A stretch of 16,046 nt of DNA from Herminiimonas sp. (GTDB lineage: Bacteria; Pseudomonadota; Gammaproteobacteria; Burkholderiales; Burkholderiaceae): NCBI GenBank assembly GCA_014377155.1, contig JACMQD010000305.1:1-16046 (forward strand), written 5' to 3'. How positions within the stretch are numbered: the stretch's first letter is position 1; every line of letters starts with the position of its first letter. The notes under the pieces are model-generated. The model was not told the DNA's origin, made no database searches, and was given only the letters and a program-made list of their open reading frames with translations. The position numbers and the translations under genes are program-made. Of this stretch, positions 1 through 6,552 are shown piece by piece.

Positions 1-86
1 GACCTGGTTTCGACAGGGGTTGCAAAGCAGCGCAGGGCATACCGAGGGCTGGCTACCTCGTAAATACAACCAGAAAAAACTTAACT

Positions 87-119
87 GCAAACGATAACTC
101 GTACGCACTAGCCGCTTAA
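87..119 (+). other. tmRNA proteolysis-tag reading frame (ANDNSYALAA)
   Basis: GCA resume codon at 87-89, then codons reading A-N-D-N-S-Y-A-L-A-A and a TAA stop at 117-119. The ALAA end is the ClpXP/ClpAP-recognised degron. The E. coli tag is ANDENYALAA, so positions 4 and 5 differ here (N-S instead of E-N). The first Ala comes from the charged tmRNA and is not encoded. Confidence 0.95.
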
Positions 120-341
120 TAACCGGTTAGCTCTACACCACTTCTTCCCTGGGGTGGGCTGGCAACAGCAGTAGAGTCATTTACAGGGAATCGCGCGAAG
201 CCGGGTCACTTGGCGAGCGTTAAATCCAAGGTGACTCGTCTTGCCGCAGCGTGTGCGTCCGCGTCGGCCGGATCAAATCAAATGACAGCACTAAGTATGT
301 AGAACTGTCTGTAGAGTACTTCTGGACGCGGGTTCGATTCC

Positions 342-355
342 CGCCGCCTCCACCA
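342..355 (+). repeat. attL: left 14-bp direct repeat (3' end of ssrA)
   Basis: CGCCGCCTCCACCA, identical to 8404-8417. The flanking bases differ on both sides (C before and ATATA after here; A before and CCAATG after at the right copy), so the repeat is exactly 14 bp. This is the tmRNA acceptor-stem strand, a standard tyrosine-integrase target. Confidence 0.92.
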
Positions 356-388
356 ATATACGATCCAAGTTAGTCCAGCAGCATCTGA

Positions 389-413
389 AAGCCCGCTCCC
401 ATGCGGGCTTTTT
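389..413 (+). terminator. Rho-independent terminator after ssrA (island copy)
   Basis: Perfect 8-bp stem AAGCCCGC (389-396) / GCGGGCTT (403-410), loop TCCCAT, then a T run that merges with the stem. It lies 34 bases after the tmRNA 3' end, inside the island. The island therefore supplies a replacement terminator for the gene it split from its original one at 8428-8451. Confidence 0.9.
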
Positions 414-469
414 GCTATGGGCAACGTACAACCACGGCTGATGTTGTCTAATTGCATCCATGTGTTGTA

Positions 470-494
470 GGGGGTAACTCTCAGGGGTAACCCC
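470..494 (+). repeat. Left GGGGTAAC motif pair, candidate integrase arm-type sites
   Basis: Two GGGGTAAC copies 13 bp apart (471-478 and 484-491), just upstream of the integrase gene. The same pair occurs at 8322-8341 just inside the right attachment site. Short repeats near both ends of an integrase-driven island are typical of arm-type binding sites; that role is inferred. Confidence 0.65.
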
Positions 495-519
495 ACAAAT
501 TTGAAAACACCTCCCCCCA

Positions 520-840
520 ATGCCTCTGACAGACACAGCGATCAGGAATGCCAAGCCCGGCGCGAAGCCGGTGAAGATTTTCGACGAACGGGGGCTATTC
601 TTGCTGATCACCCCGGCCGGGGGTAAGTGGTGGCGCTTGAAGTATCGGATCGGGGGTAAGGAGAAGCTTCTGTCGCTTGGCACTTACCCCGATGTCGGCT
701 TGAAGGACGCGAGAGAACTGCGCGAAGGCGCCAGGAAGCTGCTGGCCAAGGGCGTCGATCCCAGCGTGAACCGGAAAGCACAAAAAGCCGCCGGCGCAGA
801 TCGCGCCGCCAACAGTTTCGAGGTGGTCGCTCGCGAGTGA
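520..840 (+). pseudogene. Truncated P4-type tyrosine integrase (DUF4102 domain only)
   Basis: 106 residues beginning MPLTDTAIRNAKPG, matching the N-terminal arm-binding DUF4102 domain of P4-family integrases (whole proteins are about 400 residues). The GGxK..LSLGTYPDVGLKDAR pattern of the family is clear at about residues 45-65. The frame stops at TGA (838-840) directly after FEVVARE, where the family normally has Trp (VAREW), so this looks like a TGG-to-TGA change. No core-binding or catalytic domain (R..HxxR..Y) is found in any frame downstream before the CPBP gene ends at 927, so a deletion followed or preceded it. It sits beside attL in the usual position. No clear ribosome binding site precedes the ATG. 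Catalysis is lost; residual DNA binding is conceivable. Confidence 0.9.
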
Positions 841-926
841 TACGCCGCACAAGACAGCCGAAATACCCGGTTACCAGCGGAAAGGGTCAACAGTAACCTG
901 CCAGGTCACAACCAACGCGGATAAGT

Positions 927-1736
927 CTATGGACGCGATGAAGGCAAGACAGCAAGCAATCTTGCGCGCTTTGTTCTGGACAGGCACAGGAAGGCCAGCA
1001 TGATGAAAAGAAGAAACTCGACGAACAGCAGATGCCCCCGAAGAGCAGCGCCGATGGAAAGAGCGGCGTCGTCGACGAGCCTTAGAGGTCGGTTAAAGCT
1101 CATCGACCCGAAAAGAACGAAATCATGGAACGCATGCAGCACTATTCCTAATGCCAGTTTCTTCGTTACGTAGTAGATCAGCGCGAAGAAAATTCCGGCA
1201 ATGAACGCCATGAAAAACCGAGGCCAGTGCAGGGCGCTAAATAACAGCGAAGATACCAACATCCCTGGTAAAAATGAATTGGTCGTTTTTTCGAAGAATC
1301 CGAACAAAATTTTTCTGAAAAATATTTCTTCCCAAACTGCGGTTGCAAAAGAATCGATCAGAATCGGAAGCCACAGGACTAATTGAAGGTGCAGGACTTC
1401 TTGCCGGAGCAAGGCGAGGTTTTCTTGGGAGGCGTCGAATTCGGACGTAAGAATAATAAGAAACACCGATCCGGTCGACAGATACAAAAGCGCAAAGTAC
1501 AGCGCCGGACGCATAAACTTGTGCAAAAATTCTTGGTGAATTTGAAATTGAACGATGGTCAGGCCGACGACAACGCCAGATACAGTAAGTTTCCAGAAAG
1601 AATTCATCGATTCCAGGCCGTATGTAGCTGAAAGAATTGTCACCAGTATCACTAAAATCAAGCAAATGAACCGTGCAACAGCGTTGGCACCGATGCATTC
1701 GTACATCTTGGCGAAACCAAAATCAAGGTTATGCAT
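927..1736 (-). CDS. CPBP (Abi/CAAX-type) intramembrane metalloprotease homologue, putative microcin immunity protein
   Basis: 269 residues with several hydrophobic segments (about 21-38, 52-64, 79-97, 117-134, 156-170, 174-190, 196-210, 237-253). All three CPBP motifs are present: E136-E137-x3-R141 (EEIFFR), F166-x3-H170 (FSALH) and H201-x3-D205 (HAFHD), so a metal-dependent active site in the membrane is plausible. CPBP/Abi proteins beside bacteriocin genes (for example PlnI and SkkI types) give self-immunity. Here the gene follows the microcin precursor on the same strand after a 142-bp gap, the usual toxin-then-immunity order. The immunity role is inferred from context; a role in processing the peptide is an alternative. 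A second Met at residue 11 is a possible start; neither has a strong ribosome binding site. Base composition is AT-richer than the flanks, which fits transfer. Confidence 0.88.
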   Translation of the reverse strand: MHNLDFGFAKMYECIGANAVARFICLILVILVTILSATYGLESMNSFWKLTVSGVVVGLTIVQFQIHQEFLHKFMRPALYFALLYLSTGSVFLIILTSEFDASQENLALLRQEVLHLQLVLWLPILIDSFATAVWEEIFFRKILFGFFEKTTNSFLPGMLVSSLLFSALHWPRFFMAFIAGIFFALIYYVTKKLALGIVLHAFHDFVLFGSMSFNRPLRLVDDAALSIGAALRGHLLFVEFLLFIMLAFLCLSRTKRARLLAVLPSSRP

Positions 1737-1878
1737 TCAAGAATTTTTCCATAAATTTTCGGATATGCATATGCAAAGCAGCCAATAAGACAGGAACCAT
1801 TTCAAGGCCTACTGAAAATTTTCGTAGACCCAACATCCAAAAATCGAACGAATGCTGGATCCGGACGTAAAATTTATA

Positions 1879-2055
1879 TCACCACGAATTTCCCATCGCG
1901 TCTACACCGTTAGCAGTTCCGCCTTGATTTAATCCATAAACATATTGAACTCCCTGGGAAACAAGTTGTGCCGCATCCCATAAGTTAAGAGCACGGCCGA
2001 GCGAGATCCGGCCACCTGAAACAAGGTCGATTTCCCGCGTAGAGAGTTCTTGCAT
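1879..2055 (-). CDS. Class II microcin (colicin V-like) precursor with double-glycine leader
   Basis: 58-residue peptide, start ATG at 2055-2053, TGA at 1881-1879. The leader MQELSTREIDLVSGG has 15 residues, the same length as the colicin V leader MRTLTLNELDSVSGG, and matches it at M1, L4, E8, D10, V12, S13, G14 and G15. Cleavage after G15 would release a 43-residue core beginning RISLGRALNLWDAAQ and ending GNSW. The core has no cysteine, two Arg, two Asp, seven Gly and a small/hydrophobic middle, consistent with an unmodified pore-forming peptide. GGAG lies 7 bases before the ATG, and an in-frame TAA upstream with no start codon between fixes the start. The divergent C39 ABC exporter and its fusion protein supply leader cleavage and export; the CPBP gene downstream would give immunity. 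Antibacterial activity is inferred, not shown. Confidence 0.88.
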   Translation of the reverse strand: MQELSTREIDLVSGGRISLGRALNLWDAAQLVSQGVQYVYGLNQGGTANGVDAMGNSW

Positions 2056-2074
2056 TTTATGACTCCATGGGTTT

Positions 2075-2097
2075 CGTTATCGATTCCAAGGATAACG
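2075..2097. promoter_or_regulatory. Inverted repeat 20 bp upstream of the microcin start codon
   Basis: CGTTATC (2075-2081) and GATAACG (2091-2097) form a perfect 7-bp inverted repeat around a 9-base spacer. An overlapping pair CCAAG/CTTGG partly shares it, so two alternative foldings are possible. Its place just ahead of the precursor's ribosome binding site fits an operator or a 5'-UTR hairpin. No regulator gene is seen in the island. Confidence 0.4.
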
Positions 2098-2313
2098 TTC
2101 TTGGACTGCCATTCACCAAACCAGCTGGAGAGGTTCATTCCGCATGAGCGCTGGGAAAAATAGTGCAGACAACGAATTTTCGGTGACTAGAATGGTACGC
2201 AGCAATTCACTCTATTCCAGTCCGCTACAGACAGTACTGACATCATACAAAAACGAAGCATTACGGTTTTCAAAACTTAACTGAAAAACATCAATCATGA
2301 AACTCAATGACTT

Positions 2314-2341
2314 GCGAGTCTTTAAGCATCTAGCGAGTCTT
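2314..2341. repeat. 9-bp direct repeat GCGAGTCTT, period 19
   Basis: Exact copies at 2314-2322 and 2333-2341 in the divergent promoter region. They lie inside a 27-codon open frame (2297-2380) whose start MKLNDLRVF resembles the N-terminus of LysR-type regulators, so they may be either a regulator site or chance inside a degraded gene. Confidence 0.35.
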
Positions 2342-2372
2342 GAGCGTTTCGCCATCCAAAAGCTTTTTGATC

Positions 2373-2393
2373 ATCCTTGAATTCATCAAGGAT
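2373..2393. promoter_or_regulatory. Perfect 8-bp inverted repeat in the microcin/exporter promoter region
   Basis: ATCCTTGA (2373-2380) / TCAAGGAT (2386-2393) with a 5-base spacer ATTCA. No T run follows on either strand, so an intrinsic terminator is unlikely. A dyad operator about 200 bp upstream of the exporter genes is possible. Confidence 0.4.
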
Positions 2394-2469
2394 AGCCACT
2401 GGTGGTACGGTTCCGCCGTGAAGTCGCAGAGGTACCGATCAATTACCTCCTTTGGTCAGACGTAAAGGC

Positions 2470-2498
2470 TTGACCGAACAAGACTGATTCGATACAGC
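2470..2498 (+). promoter_or_regulatory. Candidate sigma-70 promoter for the exporter operon
   Basis: TTGACC (2470-2475), a 17-base spacer, then TACAGC (2493-2498). The -35 is good (5/6) and the -10 weak (3/6). It would begin a transcript with an ~85-base leader before the HlyD-like gene at 2591. GGTCA/TGACC half-sites (2454-2458 and 2471-2475) overlap its -35 region. Confidence 0.3.
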
Positions 2499-2590
2499 GT
2501 GAAAATTCAACCAAGGTTTCTCCATGTCATGTGCTTTAACGCCGGCAAAAATCGTTACCAGCACCAAGGTCATGGGGCGCCGGCTTTGAC

Positions 2591-3847
2591 ATGGCTCTGT
2601 TCCGCGAAGAAGCGATACGGTCGCAGCACTCGAAATGGCTTGGCGACATCATCCTCGTCCGGCCCCTCTCGCATTCGATCCAAGCGGCGGTGGCCGGGCT
2701 CTTCGGCGCAAGCGTCTGCGCCCTTTTCTTGTCAGGCACCTATACCAGGCACACTACCGTATCCGGCCAGCTCGTGCCGGATACGGGATTGGTCAAAATC
2801 TTTGCAACACAACCGGGCGTCGTCATCGAAACACACGTGAGCGAAGGCCAGGCCGTCAGACGTGGGGATGTGCTTTACGTCCTGTCGAGCGAACGCCAGA
2901 GCAGCACCTTCGGTGCAACGCAGGCCGGCATCAGCAGGCTTGTCGAGCAACGTCAGGCTAGCCTTCAGGATGAACTGCAGAGGACCAGGACATTGCAGGT
3001 GGAAGAGCGCAAAGGACTGCGGCAAAAACTGAGCACTCTCGAGAGCGAGGCAGCGAAGCTAGACAACCTGATTGCCAACCAAAACGCTCGCGTAGACCTG
3101 AGCCAAAGGTCCGTGGCGCTATACGACGGCCTGCAGGCACAGCACTTCATATCAAAAGAAAATGTTCAAGGAAAGCAGGAAGCGCTTCTCGACCAGAAAA
3201 GCCGTCTCCAGAGCATCGAACGGGACCGTATCTCGGTCGGGCGGGAAGAGTCTGCCGTGCGCGCGGAGCTCAATGGCCTTGCATTAAAACATGCCAACCA
3301 GCTGGCGCAGATCATGCGCTCGCTTGCCGCGATTTCCCAGGAGCTTGCCGAAAGCGAAGGGAAGCGTCACCTCGAGGTCATAGCTCCGGTGGCAGGCGTC
3401 GCCACGGCAGTAACGACCGGCTACGGCCAGATGGTCGACACGAGCCGCCCGCTCCTGAGCATCCTTCCTTCGGGGGCCCAGCTCAAGGCCGAACTGTATG
3501 CGCCCAGCCGTGCGCTCGGCTTCGTCAGCGTCGGCCAGCCCGTGCTCATACGCTATCAGGCCTATCCATACCAGAAATTCGGTCACCAGCATGCCACCAT
3601 CGAATCGATTGCGCGGACTGCCGTGCAGAAGACCGAGCTCAACGCCACTGGCGTGACCGGGGACGGCAACACGCCCGAGCAGATCTATAGGATCACGGCC
3701 ACGCTCGGATCCCAGGACGTCAAGGCCTACGGGCGACCCCATGCGCTTCAGCCCGGGATGCTATTCGAAGCCGATATCCAGCAGGAAAAGCGCCGCCTCT
3801 ATGAATGGGTCCTCGAACCGCTTTATAGCCTGAGCGGAAAACTATGA
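2591..3847 (+). CDS. HlyD-family membrane fusion protein (CvaA-like) of the microcin exporter
   Basis: 418 residues. A short cytoplasmic N-terminus precedes one membrane segment (about 31-49). Then come the first half of a biotinyl-lipoyl domain (about 68-98, with GVVIETHVSEGQAVRRGD), a long coiled coil rich in Glu/Gln/Arg/Lys (about 112-256), the second lipoyl half (about 262-292, VIAPVAGVATAVTTGYGQMV) and a beta-barrel domain with GQPVLIRYQAYPYQKFG. That last motif is typical of fusion proteins paired with C39-peptidase exporters. In type I secretion it joins the inner-membrane ABC transporter to TolC. Its stop overlaps the next gene's start (ATGA at 3844-3847), so the two are translationally coupled. 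No strong ribosome binding site is seen at the ATG. No TolC homologue is present, so the host's would be used. Confidence 0.92.
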   Translation: MALFREEAIRSQHSKWLGDIILVRPLSHSIQAAVAGLFGASVCALFLSGTYTRHTTVSGQLVPDTGLVKIFATQPGVVIETHVSEGQAVRRGDVLYVLSSERQSSTFGATQAGISRLVEQRQASLQDELQRTRTLQVEERKGLRQKLSTLESEAAKLDNLIANQNARVDLSQRSVALYDGLQAQHFISKENVQGKQEALLDQKSRLQSIERDRISVGREESAVRAELNGLALKHANQLAQIMRSLAAISQELAESEGKRHLEVIAPVAGVATAVTTGYGQMVDTSRPLLSILPSGAQLKAELYAPSRALGFVSVGQPVLIRYQAYPYQKFGHQHATIESIARTAVQKTELNATGVTGDGNTPEQIYRITATLGSQDVKAYGRPHALQPGMLFEADIQQEKRRLYEWVLEPLYSLSGKL

Positions 3848-6006
3848 GTCTGGCCGGTCGCCTGTCGTTCGGCTTCCGCAGAACGCTACCCGTCATTCTT
3901 CAGACCGAAGCGACCGAATGCGGACTCGCGTGCATTGCCATGGTTGCCGGATTCCATGGTTACCACGCAGATCTTGCAAGCCTTCGGCGAAGATTTTCCG
4001 TATCGCTGAAAGGCGCAACGTTAGGCAATCTGATCGGCATCGCAGGCAAACTCGATTTGGCCACGAGGCCGCTGAAGCTCGACCTGGACCATCTCGAGCA
4101 ACTCAGGCTGCCTTGCATACTGCACTGGGAATTGAACCACTTCGTCGTGCTGCAGGAAGTAGGATCGAAATCGGTAACGATCCACGATCCGGCATGCGGC
4201 CTGCGTGTCCATTCTTTAGACACGGTCGCAAAGGCGTTCACCGGGGTCGCCCTCGAGCTCTGGCCTGGCCAGGCCTTCCAGAAAATGGAAAGGCCGCCGA
4301 CCGTTCGGCTGCGCAGCCTGATGGGGCGCATCACCGGCCTGTACCGATCGTTCGGGCAGATCCTGCTGTTTTCGTCGGCGCTCGAGGTATGTGCGCTTGT
4401 CAGCCCGTTCTACCTGCAGTGGGTGATCGACAACGGACTCGTGTCTGCCGATCGCGACCTTCTGACCACGCTCGCGCTCGGATTCGGCATCCTAATGCTG
4501 ATGCAGCAGGCAATCAATATCGGGCGCAATTGGGTACTGATGTACATCAGCACGACGTTAAACGTGCAGTGGCAGGCAAATGTATTTACCCACCTGCTTC
4601 GACTTCCGCTCGAATATTTCCAGAAGCGTCACATCGGCGACGTCGTCTCGCGCTTCGGTTCGGTCGGCATCATCCAGCATACGCTCACGACGACGTTTCT
4701 CGAGTCCGTCCTCGACGGTGCGATGGCTGCAATCACGCTGGCCCTGATGCTCGTCTACAGCCCGCTGCTAGCCTCGATCGCCGTCGCCGCGATGGCGCTG
4801 TACGGCCTGGGACGCTGGGTCTGGTTCGCGCCCCTGCAGCATGCAACCGAAGAACAGATCGTGCACGCAGCCAGGCAGCAATCCAACTTCCTGGAAACCG
4901 TCAGGGGGATCAAGACGATCAAGCTGTTCCAGCGCCAGGACGATCGCAGATCCGGCTGGCTGTGCATGCTGGTCGACCAGGTCAATGCCGAACTACGCAC
5001 GCAAAAGCTTGGACTGCTCTACAGGTCTCTCAACGGCCTGTTGTTCGGCCTTGAAAATATCCTGATCGTATGGCTAGGCGCCCGGCTCGTCATCGACGGA
5101 AATTTTTCGGTGGGTGTCTTCATCGCTTTCAATGCCTACAAGGCGCAGTTCGACAGCCGCGTCAGCGGGTTGATCGACAAGCATGTTGAAGTCAAGATGC
5201 TCCGGCTCCAGGGAGAACGCCTTGCCGACATCGTCTTGCATCCTCCCGAGGAGGCCATGGGCGCGCACTCCGACGGGGCCGGCGACGTCGCGACGCCGTG
5301 CCTGGAAGTGCGTGACCTGCGCTTTCGCTTTGCGGAACACGAGCCCTATGTACTAGACGGCGTTTCCCTGAAAATCAACCCCGGGGAGGCCGTCGCCATC
5401 GTCGGCCCCTCCGGTGGCGGGAAGACGACCTTGATCAATATCCTGCTTGGAATCCTGTCGCCGACCGAGGGCGAGGTGCTGATCGGTGGCAAGAGCATCC
5501 GACAGGCAGGGCTCGAAACAATACGCAAGACTGTTGGTACGGTGCTCCAGGATGACGTCCTTTTCGCCGGGTCGATTGCCGACAACATCAGCTTCTTCGA
5601 TCCACAGGCTGACGCCTCATGGATCCGACATTGTGCCGGCCTGGCGGCGATACATCAGGATATTGCGGCCATGCCGATGGGGTACAACACGCTCGTCGGT
5701 GACATGGGGACCGTTCTCTCGGGCGGGCAGAAGCAGCGCGTTTTGCTCGCACGCGCCCTGTACAAGAAACCGGGCATCTTGTTCCTGGACGAGGCAACCA
5801 GCCATCTGGACATCGAGCGCGAGCGACTGGTCAACCAATCGATCGCCTCCCTCCACCTGACGCGCGTTATCGTGGCCCACAGACCCGATACGATCAACAG
5901 TGCCGATCGCGTTCTCGTGCTGAAAGGTGGAAAAATCATCCAGGACGTGCAGATCGAGAAAACCGCACCTCCACCCGGCGCGAAAGCACAGGAGGTCGAG
6001 ACTTGA
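3844..6006 (+). CDS. Peptidase-containing ABC transporter (C39 bacteriocin processing/export, CvaB-like)
   Basis: 720 residues, the normal length for this family. The N-terminal C39 peptidase domain (about 15-145) keeps the oxyanion Gln20, catalytic Cys26 (QTEATECGLAC), His99 (LNHFVVL) and Asp115 (HDPA), so leader cleavage after double glycine should work. The membrane domain covers about 165-435. The ATPase domain (about 486-705) has Walker A GPSGGGKTT (521-529), Q-loop LQDD (568-571), signature LSGGQ (625-629), Walker B ILFLDE (645-650) and switch His679. It would cleave the microcin leader and drive export with the fusion protein encoded by the gene it overlaps by 4 bases. The substrate assigned here is the divergent 58-residue precursor at 1879-2055, the only GG-leader peptide found nearby. 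No obvious terminator follows. Confidence 0.95.
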   Translation: MSLAGRLSFGFRRTLPVILQTEATECGLACIAMVAGFHGYHADLASLRRRFSVSLKGATLGNLIGIAGKLDLATRPLKLDLDHLEQLRLPCILHWELNHFVVLQEVGSKSVTIHDPACGLRVHSLDTVAKAFTGVALELWPGQAFQKMERPPTVRLRSLMGRITGLYRSFGQILLFSSALEVCALVSPFYLQWVIDNGLVSADRDLLTTLALGFGILMLMQQAINIGRNWVLMYISTTLNVQWQANVFTHLLRLPLEYFQKRHIGDVVSRFGSVGIIQHTLTTTFLESVLDGAMAAITLALMLVYSPLLASIAVAAMALYGLGRWVWFAPLQHATEEQIVHAARQQSNFLETVRGIKTIKLFQRQDDRRSGWLCMLVDQVNAELRTQKLGLLYRSLNGLLFGLENILIVWLGARLVIDGNFSVGVFIAFNAYKAQFDSRVSGLIDKHVEVKMLRLQGERLADIVLHPPEEAMGAHSDGAGDVATPCLEVRDLRFRFAEHEPYVLDGVSLKINPGEAVAIVGPSGGGKTTLINILLGILSPTEGEVLIGGKSIRQAGLETIRKTVGTVLQDDVLFAGSIADNISFFDPQADASWIRHCAGLAAIHQDIAAMPMGYNTLVGDMGTVLSGGQKQRVLLARALYKKPGILFLDEATSHLDIERERLVNQSIASLHLTRVIVAHRPDTINSADRVLVLKGGKIIQDVQIEKTAPPPGAKAQEVET

Positions 6007-6085
6007 AGACCTTGTGCCGGAAATCGTTTCTTTTTTGACTGGTGTTTCGTTTCGGTGCATGCCGCGCAGGGTAACGTTCAGCTGC

Positions 6086-6358
6086 AGCTGGAAGAAAGCC
6101 AGTGCCGCGCACTGCCCGCGTCACCCGCATCCACGCAGTCATTGCTAACGCACGCCGCGACTTTCTGCACGAGACTACATCGATCCTCAGCCAAACCCAC
6201 GCGCTGGTCGCAATCGAAGCTCTGCAGGATGTCAATATGAGTACGCCGGCCAATCGAACGGTCGACTGCGCCGGCAAAAACTTGCGACAGAAGGCCGGAC
6301 TGAATCGGTTGGTTCTGAACCAGAGGCGTGAAGTGAATCCCGGCGCCAGCTCGCCTGA
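6086..6358 (+). pseudogene. TnpB (IS200/IS605 OrfB) fragment with two frameshifts
   Basis: Three frames in turn give consecutive pieces of the TnpB mid-region. SWKKAS (6086-6103) is followed by a longer piece from about 6111 containing RIHAVIANARRDFLH, VAIEALQDVNMS (the RuvC VxIEDL-type motif, Glu kept) and GKNLRQKAGLNRLVLNQ. After a further shift, SESRRQLA (6332-6355) matches the family's xEFRRQL. The order and spacing follow full-length TnpB of about 370-400 residues. The N-terminal part, the rest of the nuclease domain and the zinc ribbon are missing. It lies 80 bases after the exporter operon and is certainly not functional. Confidence 0.82.
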
Positions 6359-6480
6359 CAGCTGACGTAGGTAGGCATCTTCGGACTGGCAACCAGCGCA
6401 GTCGTGCGGCATGAACTGCCTCCGTTATTACTATTGTAAAAAACCGTTATCGATAATTAAAGCTTCGCATTTCGCTCTGG

Positions 6481-6529
6481 GTAAAATCCCCATCGTTCCT
6501 TTTGCCAATGTAAAAGTGAAAAATTCCCC
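6481..6529. repeat. AT-rich tract with repeated (T/G)AAAAATTCCCC-like motif, possible IS end remnant
   Basis: GTAAAATCCCC (6481-6491) and GAAAAATTCCCC (6518-6529) flank CCTTTTGCCAATGTAAAAGT. Closely spaced copies of such motifs occur at the ends of some IS21-family elements. No transposase gene of that family is nearby. The identification is from memory of the pattern and is tentative. The surrounding 6410-6552 is otherwise without a gene. Confidence 0.3.
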
Positions 6530-6552
6530 GATTGATGACCGAACAATGCGAT

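Larger units (their letters stand above)
1..355 (+). ncRNA. ssrA: tmRNA (transfer-messenger RNA), 5' end just outside the window
   Basis: Rescues stalled ribosomes: the tRNA-like end is charged with alanine and the internal reading frame adds a degradation tag to the unfinished protein. The 5' part has the conserved CTGGTTTCGAC block at 4-14. The 3' part has a T-arm (GGTTCGATTCC, 331-341) and an acceptor strand ending in CCACCA at 350-355. The tag frame lies at 87-119. By comparison with other tmRNAs, about six 5' bases that would pair with CGCCTCC lie before position 1. The 3' end is also the left attachment site of a genomic island; the island end restores the full acceptor sequence, so the RNA should remain functional. 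Confidence 0.97.

Noticed and set aside
1729..1800. 23-codon minus-strand frame (MVPVLLAALHMH...) overlapping the CPBP start by 8 bases
   Set aside because: Could couple translation to the CPBP gene, but has no ribosome binding site and no leader motif; not supportable as a gene.
1929..2138. 69-residue minus-strand frame overlapping the microcin precursor
   Set aside because: It is out of frame with the GG-leader peptide, has no ribosome binding site and no family signal; its end reads through the precursor in another frame.
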